DNA from: Sphingobacteriales bacterium
Lineage (GTDB): Bacteria; Bacteroidota; Bacteroidia; Chitinophagales; UBA2359
Direction: 5' to 3'
Length of the DNA: 64,000 nt
NCBI GenBank assembly: GCA_016706405.1
Contig: JADJJT010000002.1
Location: 1,383,511 to 1,447,510, forward strand
In this document: positions 15,936-25,777 of the stretch, in pieces
Layout of the letters: each line of letters begins with the position of its first letter
Position numbering within the stretch: the stretch's first letter is position 1
Program-made: the position numbers and the translations under genes
Notes under the pieces: generated by a model
Database searches by the model: none
Told to the model about the DNA's origin: nothing
What the model saw: the letters and a program-made list of their open reading frames with translations, nothing else

Positions 15936-17939
15936 TTACTTGCTTAATTTAATTTTCTGTCCAACATCAAGGCGGGTTTTGGCCGACATTTTGTTGATTT
16001 TGTACAAGTCGTTTAACGAAATACCATATTTTTGCGAGATGGTGTATAAACTTTCGCCACGTTTTGTAATATGTGATTTTGGTTTTGTGGCTTTGAGTTT
16101 AGTTGACTTGGCAACATCCGGATAATTTGAAGATTCGTTGGCCGTTTCAGTTTCAAATTCATCTTTTAGGTTGCCGGTTTCTTCGTTTTCAAAATCAGTA
16201 TTATCACTGCCGCCTATGGTAATTTGTCCTTCGTATGTAGGGTCAAGTTTTACCGGTGCTTGAAGTACATCGGTAACCCCAATCGCTGGGCTATTTAAAT
16301 TATTTGAGGGCGTTGTATTCAATGATGCCGATGATGATGCGGTTTGGTGCTCGTCAACATCAAGTTGATTTTTTGTTTTTGCGTTTAAACGTTTTCCATT
16401 TGATTTCGTTGCGTGGTCGTTGTAGTGGTCATCGTCTTCGGGCAACTCAAACGGGTTGGTCGATTTTAAGGAGCTGCGGAATAATGTTATGGTGTGGCTA
16501 TGTAGTTTTTGGTCTCGCACATTAATAAAGTCGGTGGGGTCAAAGGGTTGACCTAAATACCTGATTTCGAAGTGTAAATGGCTACCTGTCGAGCGTCCGG
16601 TACTTCCACCTAAGCCAATAATATCTCCGGGCTGCACTACCTGATTGGGCGCAACTAAAATTTTAGATAAGTGGCCATAAAAAGTTTCTAAGCCGTTCCA
16701 ATGCCTTACTACAACTAAATTGCCATAACCACTGCTATATTTGGCAATACGCACCATACCTTTAAAAGCGGCACGAACGGGGTCGCCAGTATTTAAATCA
16801 AGGTCCATACCATTATGCGCACGCCCCCAACGTTGCCCAAACCCCGATGTTAGAGCACCATTTACGGGCATTCTAAAATCTTCACCAACGCCGTGTGTGA
16901 GCAAAAATTCAACGGCAAACGGCATATCTTTAACTGCATAACCGTAGCAATACGGGTTATTTGTATCCCACGAGTAGTTGTAATGGCTAAAACAAGGAAT
17001 GGTTTCTTCGTAAATATCGGTTAATAAAATTTTTTCGGTCGAGTTTGCATACGATTTAGGCGGGGTTATCGGCGAAACATCTAAACTTACGGGAGCGCTG
17101 GAAAGTGCAGGTTTTGCATAAGCCAAATTTGTTTTGGAACGCCGGGTCGATTTTTTCTGCTTTTTTCCTTTTATTGGCTTCTCTTCGGCAATAATATCTG
17201 TAAAATCGGAATTTGCAATGTTTACTTCTTCAATATTGACAGGTATTGTATTGTTTCCAATAGGCTGTTGGTGCGGTGTATTTAGTTTTTCGGCTTGGTT
17301 GAAAACAGTGCTCCCTAAGCGATATGGATTGTTTTGGTATAAAGAATTTGTGCTTAAATCGGGTGTGGTTCCCTGTTCATGGCTTTCCGGATTTGTGCTT
17401 GGTGTAGCTTGTTTTGATAAGCCAAAAAATTCATTCGCCAAAGATTCACCTACAAAAAACACAGCCGTTTCGCGGTCGGTAATTGGCATACCATTTAATA
17501 CCAAGGCACCATCAACAACCGAAAAAGGATTGTTTTGCTTGCCGTTGCTGTTTTGGGCAGCTAATTGGTCGGCCAACAAAGTATCGGGTAATAAGTTAAG
17601 ATTATTGGCTGTTAAGTCAATTTCTAAAGAAAGTGGCTTGTCGGCATCAATAAACGAAGTAGCCCTTGCCGAGTTTTGCTTTTGAGGTTTAAGTCCCAAA
17701 TCAATTAAAGTACTCGGACGTGGCTTATAGGTTTGCGTGTCGCTGGGTAAAATATAAAAGGGCAAAGGGGACGGAACACTTATTTCTATTGTGTCATTAA
17801 TGTCGCAATTATTAAAATTAATAGTGGCACGGTTTTCTGCATTTATAAACCGAAATGCCTTGATGGGCTTTGCAGTTAATAAAAGTGCGGCGAACAAAAA
17901 AACAAAATAAAAACAAAAGTGTATAGAACGTTGCTTCAT
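15936..17939 (-). CDS. M23 peptidase with C-terminal LysM domain
   Basis: A 667-residue secreted peptidoglycan hydrolase or adaptor. Residues 1-28 are a signal peptide. A long low-complexity stretch (about 60-340) precedes the lysostaphin-like M23 domain (about 345-475). The zinc ligands are present: His375 and Asp379 in HNGMDLDL, and the HxH pair His454/His456 in SHLHFE. After a Ser/Asn-rich linker the C-terminal 45 residues are a LysM domain (HITKRGESLYTISQKYG). A likely role is cross-bridge cleavage during growth or division. Confidence 0.92.
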   Translation of the reverse strand: MKQRSIHFCFYFVFLFAALLLTAKPIKAFRFINAENRATINFNNCDINDTIEISVPSPLPFYILPSDTQTYKPRPSTLIDLGLKPQKQNSARATSFIDADKPLSLEIDLTANNLNLLPDTLLADQLAAQNSNGKQNNPFSVVDGALVLNGMPITDRETAVFFVGESLANEFFGLSKQATPSTNPESHEQGTTPDLSTNSLYQNNPYRLGSTVFNQAEKLNTPHQQPIGNNTIPVNIEEVNIANSDFTDIIAEEKPIKGKKQKKSTRRSKTNLAYAKPALSSAPVSLDVSPITPPKSYANSTEKILLTDIYEETIPCFSHYNYSWDTNNPYCYGYAVKDMPFAVEFLLTHGVGEDFRMPVNGALTSGFGQRWGRAHNGMDLDLNTGDPVRAAFKGMVRIAKYSSGYGNLVVVRHWNGLETFYGHLSKILVAPNQVVQPGDIIGLGGSTGRSTGSHLHFEIRYLGQPFDPTDFINVRDQKLHSHTITLFRSSLKSTNPFELPEDDDHYNDHATKSNGKRLNAKTKNQLDVDEHQTASSSASLNTTPSNNLNSPAIGVTDVLQAPVKLDPTYEGQITIGGSDNTDFENEETGNLKDEFETETANESSNYPDVAKSTKLKATKPKSHITKRGESLYTISQKYGISLNDLYKINKMSAKTRLDVGQKIKLSK

Positions 17940-18384
17940 TAACTGGCTTTATTGGGTGATGTAACGGCTATTAAATGGGGTAGCATTATTAGTTATAGCT
18001 TTACAATTACAAAATATCTCTTTTTTAATGTAAATATTAAGGTAAGATAGGTGTGCTTTCGGGGTGCAAAAATAGTAATTTTATGTGCTAAGAGTAATCT
18101 TATTCTTTAATTGTTCATTGAGTTGAAAATATAATATTATAATTTTAATTTTATAATTTCCTGATTATCAGCTAATTATAAGGGTCTTGCTTTTTTCCTT
18201 TAAAGACTCAAATATATTGTATAAATAACTGAAAATGAACTAATTACACATCTGATTAATGACAATTTAATAGGAAATTCCTTAATTTTAGCAATTTCTT
18301 CATTATTCAGAATTAATTTAGATTTGCAAAACTACAATATGGTTAAAAAGTGCTTAAATAATATTAAATTCCGGATTATAAAAA
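17940..18384. other. Intergenic region upstream of the M23 peptidase gene
   Basis: 445 bp, strongly AT-rich. A minus-strand TATTTTTG at 18067-18074 matches the -7 consensus about 128 bp upstream of the M23 gene. One TCCGGA copy lies near 18371, just past the aldehyde dehydrogenase gene end. No hairpin terminator or coding sequence is convincing. Confidence 0.45.
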
Positions 18385-19826
18385 TTAGCTCAAAGCAATA
18401 CAAACATTTTTAGGCTCGGTAAAAAAGCGCATAGCCTCCCATCCGCCTTCGCGCCCAACCCCCGAATTTTTACCCCACCAAAGGGGGTCCGCAAATCGCG
18501 CAGCAGCCAACAATTAACCCAAACTATACCAGTTTGAATTTTATCGGCAAAATACATTGCCCTGTTTAAATTTTCGGTAAAGATAGTGGCTGCCAAACCA
18601 TACTCGCTGTCGTTTGCTAATGCTAAGGCCTCTTCGTCGGAATCAAAGGGGGTTAAAGTAATTACCGGGCCAAATATTTCCTCTTGGATGGTACGGCAAT
18701 TATTAGGCAAACCTTCAATTATCGTTGGCGCAACAAACCATCCGGATGCGCAGCGCCCTTCTAAAAATATTTGATGGCCGCCTGCTAAAATTTTGCCCCC
18801 TTCTTGTTTGGCCAATTCTATATACGATAAAATTTTTTGCAAATGTACTTCCGAAACAATCGCTCCTAATTGGCTGCCTTCGTCAAGGGGGTCGCCAACG
18901 GTTAAGGCAGCCGTTTGCTCAATTAATGCTTTTTTAAAAACCTCGTAAATAGGCCGTTCAATGTATAGCCGCGACCCACAAAGGCAAATTTGCCCCTGGT
19001 TGCGAAAAGCAGCTTTAAGGGTTGTTTGCAGTGTTTTTTCAAAATTACAGTCGGCAAAAATTAGATTTGGATTTTTACCGCCCAACTCGAGCGATAATTT
19101 TTTAAGCATAGGTGCCGCTTTTGAGGCAATATCGCGACCGGCACGGCTTGAACCAGTAAACGAAATAGCTTTAATATCCGGATGCTGAACAATTGCCGTA
19201 CCACATTGTGCGCCATCTCCGTGGACAATATTTAACACGCCGGGCGGCAAACCTGCCTCGTTGCAAATTTCGCCCAATAAAAAAGCGGTAAAGGGCGTAA
19301 CTTCGCTGGGCTTGGCTACAACACAGTTTCCGGCAGCAAGTGCAGGGGCAATTTTCCAAGTAAATAAATAGAGCGGCAAATTCCAGGGCGAAATACAGCC
19401 AACAATTCCAATAGGCTTGCGAAGGGTATAATTGATGGCGGTTTGCTCCATAACATGTGCTTCGGAGGCAAAATGGACTAATCCGGAGGCAAAAAACCTG
19501 AAATTAGTGGCTGCACGCGCAATATCTACTTTGCGAGCTAACCAAACAGGTTTGCCGTTATCTGTACTTTCGGCAATTGACAAAGTTTCTATATTTGCTT
19601 CAATTAAGTCAGCAATTCGCGCCAAAATCTTCGATTTTTTTTCTGCTGGAGTTGCTGCCCATGCTGCAAAGGCTTGTTTGGCGGCATCAACCGCAGCTTG
19701 AACATCAAGGTGGTTAGAGGCGGGAACATGGGCGTGTAGCTGCCCGGTAGCAGGGTTGTACGAAGGCAGGTACGCCTGGCTTTGGGGGACTACTAATTTA
19801 CCGTTGATAAAATTAGCTAAATACAA
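18385..19826 (-). CDS. Aldehyde dehydrogenase, 2-aminomuconate/hydroxymuconic semialdehyde type, with apparent frameshift near the C-terminus
   Basis: NAD-dependent aldehyde dehydrogenase. Glu247 in LELGGK and Cys281 in NQGQICLCGSR are the catalytic pair, and the overall pattern resembles the ALDH8/2-hydroxymuconic semialdehyde dehydrogenase branch. The frame as read ends at 18390 with an unfamily-like tail after TPFGGVK. In the neighbouring frame the expected ending NSGVGREGGWEAMRFFTEPK follows at once and stops at 18385-18387. Adding one A to the A5 run (T5 on the plus strand, 18467-18471) restores the normal protein. Either the gene has lost one base or the assembly has. The pathway is unclear from neighbours. 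Confidence 0.88.
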
Positions 19827-19879
19827 AATAAATAATGCTGTTTGAGTTATTAGATATTTTAGGTTGAATACTTATTTGT

Positions 19880-22800
19880 TTATCCTATCATGGTGTTTAA
19901 GTTAAGGTCGCGAAGGGTTTTAAATAAATCTAAACGGTTAAAGTTTATCATAAAAGTAACTCGCCTAAAGTAATTGTTAAGTTTACTTTTTTCGGGATTA
20001 TTCATTGTTTTAACGCCAGTTTTTAAATCTCCGGTCAACAAAACCGGAAAATAAACTTCGGCCATGCCGGGTATTAATTTAAACGCTATGCCGCTTTCAA
20101 ACAACAAATTGGAGCTGGCGCCTACATAACCAGGGGCTGGGTAATAAGCGGCGTTTGCGTATAGGGCAAGCGGCAATTTTATAGGTAAATCGTACGAGGT
20201 GTTTAACGAGGCCATCCATTTTTCGGTATTGCCCAACGAAAAAGCCATGGCATCGTTTCGCAATAATAAGCCGCCCCCTGATTTATTATAGATTTGTGCC
20301 GCCCAAAAATTATCGTTTTCCATGCGTCCAATAAATGCCTGGTCAAATAAATAGTCGTTTGGCCCATCGGTGGCAAAAGCATTTAGCCTAAAACTGCGGT
20401 CGTAAAGGCTAAGGTTTGCATTATACATTAACCCACCATAAAGGCGCAAGTGTAGCCCTTTGTTTTTTCGGCGAGTACTAAGGGTATAATTTGCCTCAAC
20501 AAAAGCTTTGCCAAACAAACTGCCTTGGTTTGCCCTTGTGCCTTGCTCAACTTGCAGCGCCAAAGATACCGGATTTATTACACGCGAGTTATTAACGCTA
20601 AACCTTAGTATGGCCACATTATAGTCGTCGCGCACCATTGCCGAGGGCGAGGTAAAATAAAAAGTTGTGTCGGGTTGGTCTATTTGAAAATTGGGAGTCG
20701 CGGCTTTGTCAATGGCAACAAAACGGGCAGTAAGCTCAGTTTTTATGCTGCTGCGCAAAGTTTTAGGTCTAAAACGCAAATTAACTGCCATTGCCAATTT
20801 TGTGAAACGAAATCCTTCGCTGTAAGTAAAGGTGTTAGGAATGGTATCAAATTTCCCTTTCCAATAGCCATGCGAAAAAGTTTTTCCGGATAATCCTATT
20901 TGTATCCGGCTGAAAATTCCTTGTTTTGGTGTTAAATTTAAGTCAATATTACCTGTGCCAACCCATTTGTCATCCCGCTTTAGCCCTCCCTCGCGCTCGT
21001 GCCCCAAGGCATACATGGGCAACAAATTAAAAGTAAATTTGCGTGCCGGCAAAAAATTGTTGTATAGGGCAAGGCCAAACATGGCTTTGTCAACTGTGTT
21101 GAAAGCAAAAATGGGGGTAAGGTATAAAGGTTTATATCGCTCGGTTTCTATGCTGAGTAAGGGTTTTATTTTTAGAGGTCGCATGTGTTTATTTAAAAAA
21201 TTACCTCCGTTTAAGCGATAGTTGTTGTTTGTACGGTCAATTTCAGGAACGACACGTGCGGGGTCAATCCGGAAATAATCGTAATCGCCCGCTGGGAATA
21301 ATACCTCCATCTCGCCTCCAAAACCATCGTACCAAACACTGTGCACTATTTCGTCATTTTTATAGGCCGCAATAGGGTAGGGGCCGCGGGTATTACCCAT
21401 TTTGTTTGTTACGGTAAGCTTATGATAATTAGTATTGCCAATTTTTTCGGTGTTAAGTTTTACTTTTGTAATTTTATAATCAATTGGTTTGGTGGTAGGC
21501 AGCAGTTCGTCCCAAAACCACTCTTGCCATTTTCCCGACTCGGCCTCAAAATGTCGTCTTAAATCCTCCGGATATACGTGCTTAAAGGCGTATTTTTGAT
21601 AAAACTTTTGCATAATGGCATCAAAATTTGGTGTACCCAACCATTTCTCGAGGTAATTAAAAGCCTTTGCCGTTTTAGCATATACAATTACGCCGTAATT
21701 TGTGTTCGTATAATCATTTGAATGTAATGTTATAGCCTGATCTAAATTTTGTCGTTGTTGAACTTGGTATAAAATATAAGTTTCGTCTCGTTCTCCGGGG
21801 GGCGGCATAAAATAGTCAAGTGCTTTAGGAAGCCCATCTACCAAGTCCTCTTCCGGATAATGCTCGGCCATATAGCGTTCTTCGTAATACGAGTTAATAC
21901 CTTCGTCAATCCAAGGGTGGTCGCGTTCGTTTGGGGCTAAAATTCCATAAAACCAATTATGCCCAACCTCGTGAACAATTACATTTTCGAGCGATTTTGT
22001 AGCGCCACTTTTGCCAATTACGGTTATCATGGGGTATTCCATTCCAGCGCCCGCGCTTAGGCTGCTTTCAACGGCGGTGCATTGGTCGTAGGGGTAATCG
22101 CCCACTAAACTCGAGTAATGCAGTAGGGCTTTGTTTACCGATAGAATGCCATTTTTTTTCCATAAATGCCCTTCGAGGTTGGTAAACATAACCCAAGTAG
22201 CTACACTGCGCCCGGTCTGAGGCAGTACTACCGAACTTTGTAGTACATGGAAGCGTTTATCGGCAAACCAAGCAAAATCGTGGATATTGTTGGCTTTGTA
22301 ATGTAAAGTTTTAATTTCAGGGTCTGATTCCGGAAAATCTAAATCATTTTTATCAAAAACGGTACGTGCTTCGGTTTCGGCACTTCGTTTGTTTAGCCAG
22401 GCTTTTTCTTCCGGATTTTGTAAATAGCCGGTAGCACCTACCACATAATTTTTAGGTAAACTTATTTGCACATCAAAACTGCCAAACTCGCTGTAAAACT
22501 CGCCTTGGTTTAAATACGGCATCGGATGCCAGCCTTTGGCATCGTAAACTGCGGGCTTTGGATACCATTGCGTAATTTGATAGGACTGACCTATATGCCC
22601 CAGCCGCGAAAAAGTTTCGGGGAGTTTTACTTTAAACGGAGTGGCAATTTGGCAGGTGGCACCCGGATATAATGGTGCAGGTAAATCTATACGGGCAACG
22701 TCAATATACTCCGGATGATAGGTGTAATTTGTTTGTTTTCCGTTTATGGTAAAGGCCAGACCATCAATATAACCTCGTTGCTCGGCAGTTGAGAAATAAA

Positions 22801-23089
22801 AATCGGTTTTGCGTTTTTCAAGAAATTGTTTGGCTAAGGCTGTGTTTTGATTTTTGTAGGCGTTAGGCCATAAATGAAACCATATAAAGGTAAGCGTATC
22901 GGGCGAGTTGTTGGTATAATCTATTTTGATTTCGCTGGTAAGTTCGTGGGTTTGGTCGTTCAAACTCACCGCAATTTGGTAATTAACCTGTTGTTGCCAA
23001 TACTTATCGGCGCTATTAGTAGCGAGTAAAATTTTGTGGTTAAAAATACAAAAACAAAAAATGGCAAATAAACAAAAACCTCGAAGCAT
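19880..23089 (-). CDS. M1 family zinc metallopeptidase with barrel-like C-terminal region
   Basis: A 1069-residue secreted protein. The gluzincin active site is complete: GAGMEYP (347-353, the GAMEN equivalent), HEVGHNW (His373, Glu374, His377) and the third ligand Glu396 in WIDEGINSYYEE. The first 620 residues make the aminopeptidase-type part. Residues from about 650 to the end look different: repeated amphipathic beta strands with aromatic ends (for example RIQIGLSGKTFSHGYW, MASLNTSYDLPIKLPL), typical of an outer-membrane beta barrel. That would hold the peptidase at the outer membrane; it is inferred from strand pattern only. Confidence 0.88.
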   Translation of the reverse strand: MLRGFCLFAIFCFCIFNHKILLATNSADKYWQQQVNYQIAVSLNDQTHELTSEIKIDYTNNSPDTLTFIWFHLWPNAYKNQNTALAKQFLEKRKTDFYFSTAEQRGYIDGLAFTINGKQTNYTYHPEYIDVARIDLPAPLYPGATCQIATPFKVKLPETFSRLGHIGQSYQITQWYPKPAVYDAKGWHPMPYLNQGEFYSEFGSFDVQISLPKNYVVGATGYLQNPEEKAWLNKRSAETEARTVFDKNDLDFPESDPEIKTLHYKANNIHDFAWFADKRFHVLQSSVVLPQTGRSVATWVMFTNLEGHLWKKNGILSVNKALLHYSSLVGDYPYDQCTAVESSLSAGAGMEYPMITVIGKSGATKSLENVIVHEVGHNWFYGILAPNERDHPWIDEGINSYYEERYMAEHYPEEDLVDGLPKALDYFMPPPGERDETYILYQVQQRQNLDQAITLHSNDYTNTNYGVIVYAKTAKAFNYLEKWLGTPNFDAIMQKFYQKYAFKHVYPEDLRRHFEAESGKWQEWFWDELLPTTKPIDYKITKVKLNTEKIGNTNYHKLTVTNKMGNTRGPYPIAAYKNDEIVHSVWYDGFGGEMEVLFPAGDYDYFRIDPARVVPEIDRTNNNYRLNGGNFLNKHMRPLKIKPLLSIETERYKPLYLTPIFAFNTVDKAMFGLALYNNFLPARKFTFNLLPMYALGHEREGGLKRDDKWVGTGNIDLNLTPKQGIFSRIQIGLSGKTFSHGYWKGKFDTIPNTFTYSEGFRFTKLAMAVNLRFRPKTLRSSIKTELTARFVAIDKAATPNFQIDQPDTTFYFTSPSAMVRDDYNVAILRFSVNNSRVINPVSLALQVEQGTRANQGSLFGKAFVEANYTLSTRRKNKGLHLRLYGGLMYNANLSLYDRSFRLNAFATDGPNDYLFDQAFIGRMENDNFWAAQIYNKSGGGLLLRNDAMAFSLGNTEKWMASLNTSYDLPIKLPLALYANAAYYPAPGYVGASSNLLFESGIAFKLIPGMAEVYFPVLLTGDLKTGVKTMNNPEKSKLNNYFRRVTFMINFNRLDLFKTLRDLNLNTMIG

Positions 23090-23357
23090 TATTTATTGTT
23101 TGTAGGATGCAATAGTTTTAATTGGGCGGAAAGTTACCAATTTATTTTGGCAGTTAAAAACTTGTGCTTGCCGTGGCGGTAAAAATTTGATTTTGTTTAA
23201 ACTGATTATCGGATGAAATAAAACGAGTATGCTCTTTTTGCCTAAAATTATTATTAAACAAGTTCTTAAATTTTAAGATGTAATTTTGCTGTTTATTTGG
23301 TTTTGCTTACAACCACAAATAAATACATACATATAATTTTGACTGATTGTATTTAAT

Positions 23358-24590
23358 ATGAATAAACACAAAATTATTAATGACCCTGTTTATGGTTTTA
23401 TTACCCTTAATTACGAGATTTTATACGATTTAATTGAGCATCCGTATTTTCAGCGGTTGCGCCATATTCAGCAGTTGGGTTTGTCGTGTTATGTTTATCC
23501 GGGCGCTTTGCATACGCGGTTTCATCATGCTTTGGGGGCTACCCATTTAATGCATCAGGCCATTGATGTTTTGCGCAGCAAGGGTATTGCTATTAGTCCA
23601 AACGAAGCCGAGGCGGTAACTATTGCCATTTTGCTGCACGATATTGGACATGGCCCTTTTTCGCACGCCTTAGAGCATAGCCTTGCCCCCCAGGTATCGC
23701 ACGAGGCTTTGTCGTTGCTGTTTATGAAAAAACTAAACCAGCAATTTTCGGGGCGATTAGATTTGGCTATTCGTATTTTTAAAGGCGAATATCACAAATC
23801 TTTTTTGCATCAATTAGTATCGAGCCAATTAGATATTGACCGGATGGACTATTTAAACCGCGATAGCTTTTTTACCGGCGTGCAAGAGGGGGTAATTGGC
23901 TCGGAGCGGTTAATAAAAATGCTTACCATACACAATAACAATATAGTTGTGGAAGAAAAAGGCATTTTGTCGGTCGAAAATTTTTTGGTCTCGCGCCGCA
24001 TTATGTATTGGCAGGTTTACTTACACAAAACAGTTTTAAGCGCCGAAACCATGTTAGTAAAGGTTTTAAAGCGGGCTAAACAATTAACTAAGCAAGGCGA
24101 AAACTTGTTTGCCACGCCAAATTTTAAGCTGTTTTTAGAAAATAATTTTACCATAACCGATTTTGAGGAGAACGATGATTTATTAACCCATTTTTCGGCT
24201 TTGGATGACACCGATGTATGGGCTTCGTTAAAAGTATGGCAACAGCATCCGGATATAGTTTTGTCAACTTTGGCAACGGGAATTGTTCAGCGCAAATTAT
24301 TGCAAATAGAAATAGCCTATACTCCTTTTTCCGAAAAAAAAATTGCTGCCCTTGAAACAGCTTGTTTAAAAAAATACCCAAATTTAACACCTCAAAATTT
24401 GCCCTATTTTATTTATACCGACACTACAAGTAATAGTGCCTATAGTTACAAAGCTTCGCGCATCCAAATATTGCGCAAAGATGGCAATGTAAGCGATATA
24501 ACGCAAGCATCAGATTATCAGCATTTGGCACAGTTGGCAACTCCGGTAGTGAAATATTTTATATGTTATCCTAAAAACCTACAATTGTAA
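23358..24590 (+). CDS. HD-domain phosphohydrolase (COG1078-like)
   Basis: A 410-residue cytoplasmic protein. The HD-superfamily metal ligands are visible: HHALGATHL (His56/57), LLHDIGHGPFSHALEH (His94-Asp95) and LDIDRMDYLNRD. The start with INDPVYGFI and then HPYFQRLRHIQQLG is typical of the COG1078 group of (d)NTP or nucleotide phosphohydrolases. Substrate is not known. It converges with the histidine kinase gene, with a 17-bp gap. Confidence 0.9.
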   Translation: MNKHKIINDPVYGFITLNYEILYDLIEHPYFQRLRHIQQLGLSCYVYPGALHTRFHHALGATHLMHQAIDVLRSKGIAISPNEAEAVTIAILLHDIGHGPFSHALEHSLAPQVSHEALSLLFMKKLNQQFSGRLDLAIRIFKGEYHKSFLHQLVSSQLDIDRMDYLNRDSFFTGVQEGVIGSERLIKMLTIHNNNIVVEEKGILSVENFLVSRRIMYWQVYLHKTVLSAETMLVKVLKRAKQLTKQGENLFATPNFKLFLENNFTITDFEENDDLLTHFSALDDTDVWASLKVWQQHPDIVLSTLATGIVQRKLLQIEIAYTPFSEKKIAALETACLKKYPNLTPQNLPYFIYTDTTSNSAYSYKASRIQILRKDGNVSDITQASDYQHLAQLATPVVKYFICYPKNLQL

Positions 24591-24607
24591 GGCAAACATG
24601 GGAGGTA

Positions 24608-25669
24608 TTATGCCATAGGAAAAGTAATATTAAAAACTGCTCCATGTGGCAAATTATCAGTAATTGAAATTTTGCCTTTGTGCAACAAAACCAATTCACG
24701 AACTATGTACAAGCCCAATCCGGTGCCTTTTGCAGTGCGGGTTTTTTCGTTACCAATCCGGTAAAACTTGTCAAAAACATTTTCTTTTTCGTGGTTTGGA
24801 ATGCCCGGCCCATTATCAGTAATTTGAAATAATACTTGTTTTTCGTTTGTTTGCACCGGTTTTAGTATAATAGATATTTGAGGTTCTTCAATTTGTTCAT
24901 TGCTTTCTTCGGCGTAAAGTAAACTGCCTGATTGCGCTAAACTTGCATGTTTTATGGCGTTGTCAATTAAATTATTTACAATGACCGTCAAAGCACCCTC
25001 GTCGCCTTGTATAAACATGTTGGGTGCAATGTTAATATCCCAAGTAATAATTGTTTCCGAGCGACTATCATAAACATTAATACATTTTTCAATTACCGTA
25101 CTAATATTAACCGGTTCATGTATAAAATGCGTTCTTTTATTGTGTTCAATGCGCGAGGCTGTTAAAATATTGACCACCAAATGGTCTAAACGGTCAATTT
25201 CGCTTAACCCGTCAGCTAAACGCGCTTCCCGTGTGTTTTGGCCGGGTGTTGGTATAAAAAGTAAATTTTCTAAAATTAACCTTATGGTTGTCAAGGGGGT
25301 TTTAAGCTCGTGCGTTATAGCCAGCATAAAATTTTGCTGTTGCTTGTAAAAACTAATTTCGTTTACCATGTTTTTATGTAAACGCCAAGCACCCCATGCC
25401 ATAAAAGCCAATAACGATGGTGCTAAAATTAACAACAACAGAACTTGGTAAGTGGCCGTTTGTTGTGCCTCTTTATACGAAGTGGAATTTTCAAGTTTTT
25501 CCGGAAAATTATGTGATTTGTAAATTAATTCTTGTTTCTCAATATACAATTTCTTTATTTGATGGATATTGTAGATATGGAATATTGTCCAAACAACAAA
25601 AGCCACTAATACAAACAGACACAAAAAATAAAAAAGTTGTAAGGTTTTTCCGGATTCTTGTTGGCTCAT
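24608..25669 (-). CDS. Orphan sensor histidine kinase
   Basis: A 353-residue HisKA/HATPase kinase. Two transmembrane helices (about 12-31 and 75-96) enclose a short 40-residue periplasmic loop. The H-box is AITHELKTPLTTIR (His120). The ATP-binding boxes are NLIDNAIKHA (N), ITDNGPGIP (G1), YRIGNEKTRTAKGTGLGLY (F/G2) and the IVREL continuation. No response-regulator gene adjoins it. Since a PorX-type regulator is encoded in the same window, a PorY-like role is possible but unsupported by linkage. Confidence 0.92.
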   Translation of the reverse strand: MSQQESGKTLQLFYFLCLFVLVAFVVWTIFHIYNIHQIKKLYIEKQELIYKSHNFPEKLENSTSYKEAQQTATYQVLLLLILAPSLLAFMAWGAWRLHKNMVNEISFYKQQQNFMLAITHELKTPLTTIRLILENLLFIPTPGQNTREARLADGLSEIDRLDHLVVNILTASRIEHNKRTHFIHEPVNISTVIEKCINVYDSRSETIITWDINIAPNMFIQGDEGALTVIVNNLIDNAIKHASLAQSGSLLYAEESNEQIEEPQISIILKPVQTNEKQVLFQITDNGPGIPNHEKENVFDKFYRIGNEKTRTAKGTGLGLYIVRELVLLHKGKISITDNLPHGAVFNITFPMA

Positions 25670-25777
25670 ACAACAAAAAAAATTAGAATAAACATAATTG
25701 TTGATGGGGTAAAGTTAAAAATTAAATAGCAAATCAAAACTATACCCTGCCCGCAATAACGACGAAATTTAAGATTT

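Noticed and set aside
18385..18480. Programmed -1 ribosomal frameshifting in the aldehyde dehydrogenase gene
   Set aside because: The A5 run is a weak slippery site with no evident stimulatory structure, and the unshifted tail is not family-like; the same one-base pattern in two other genes points to a missing base.
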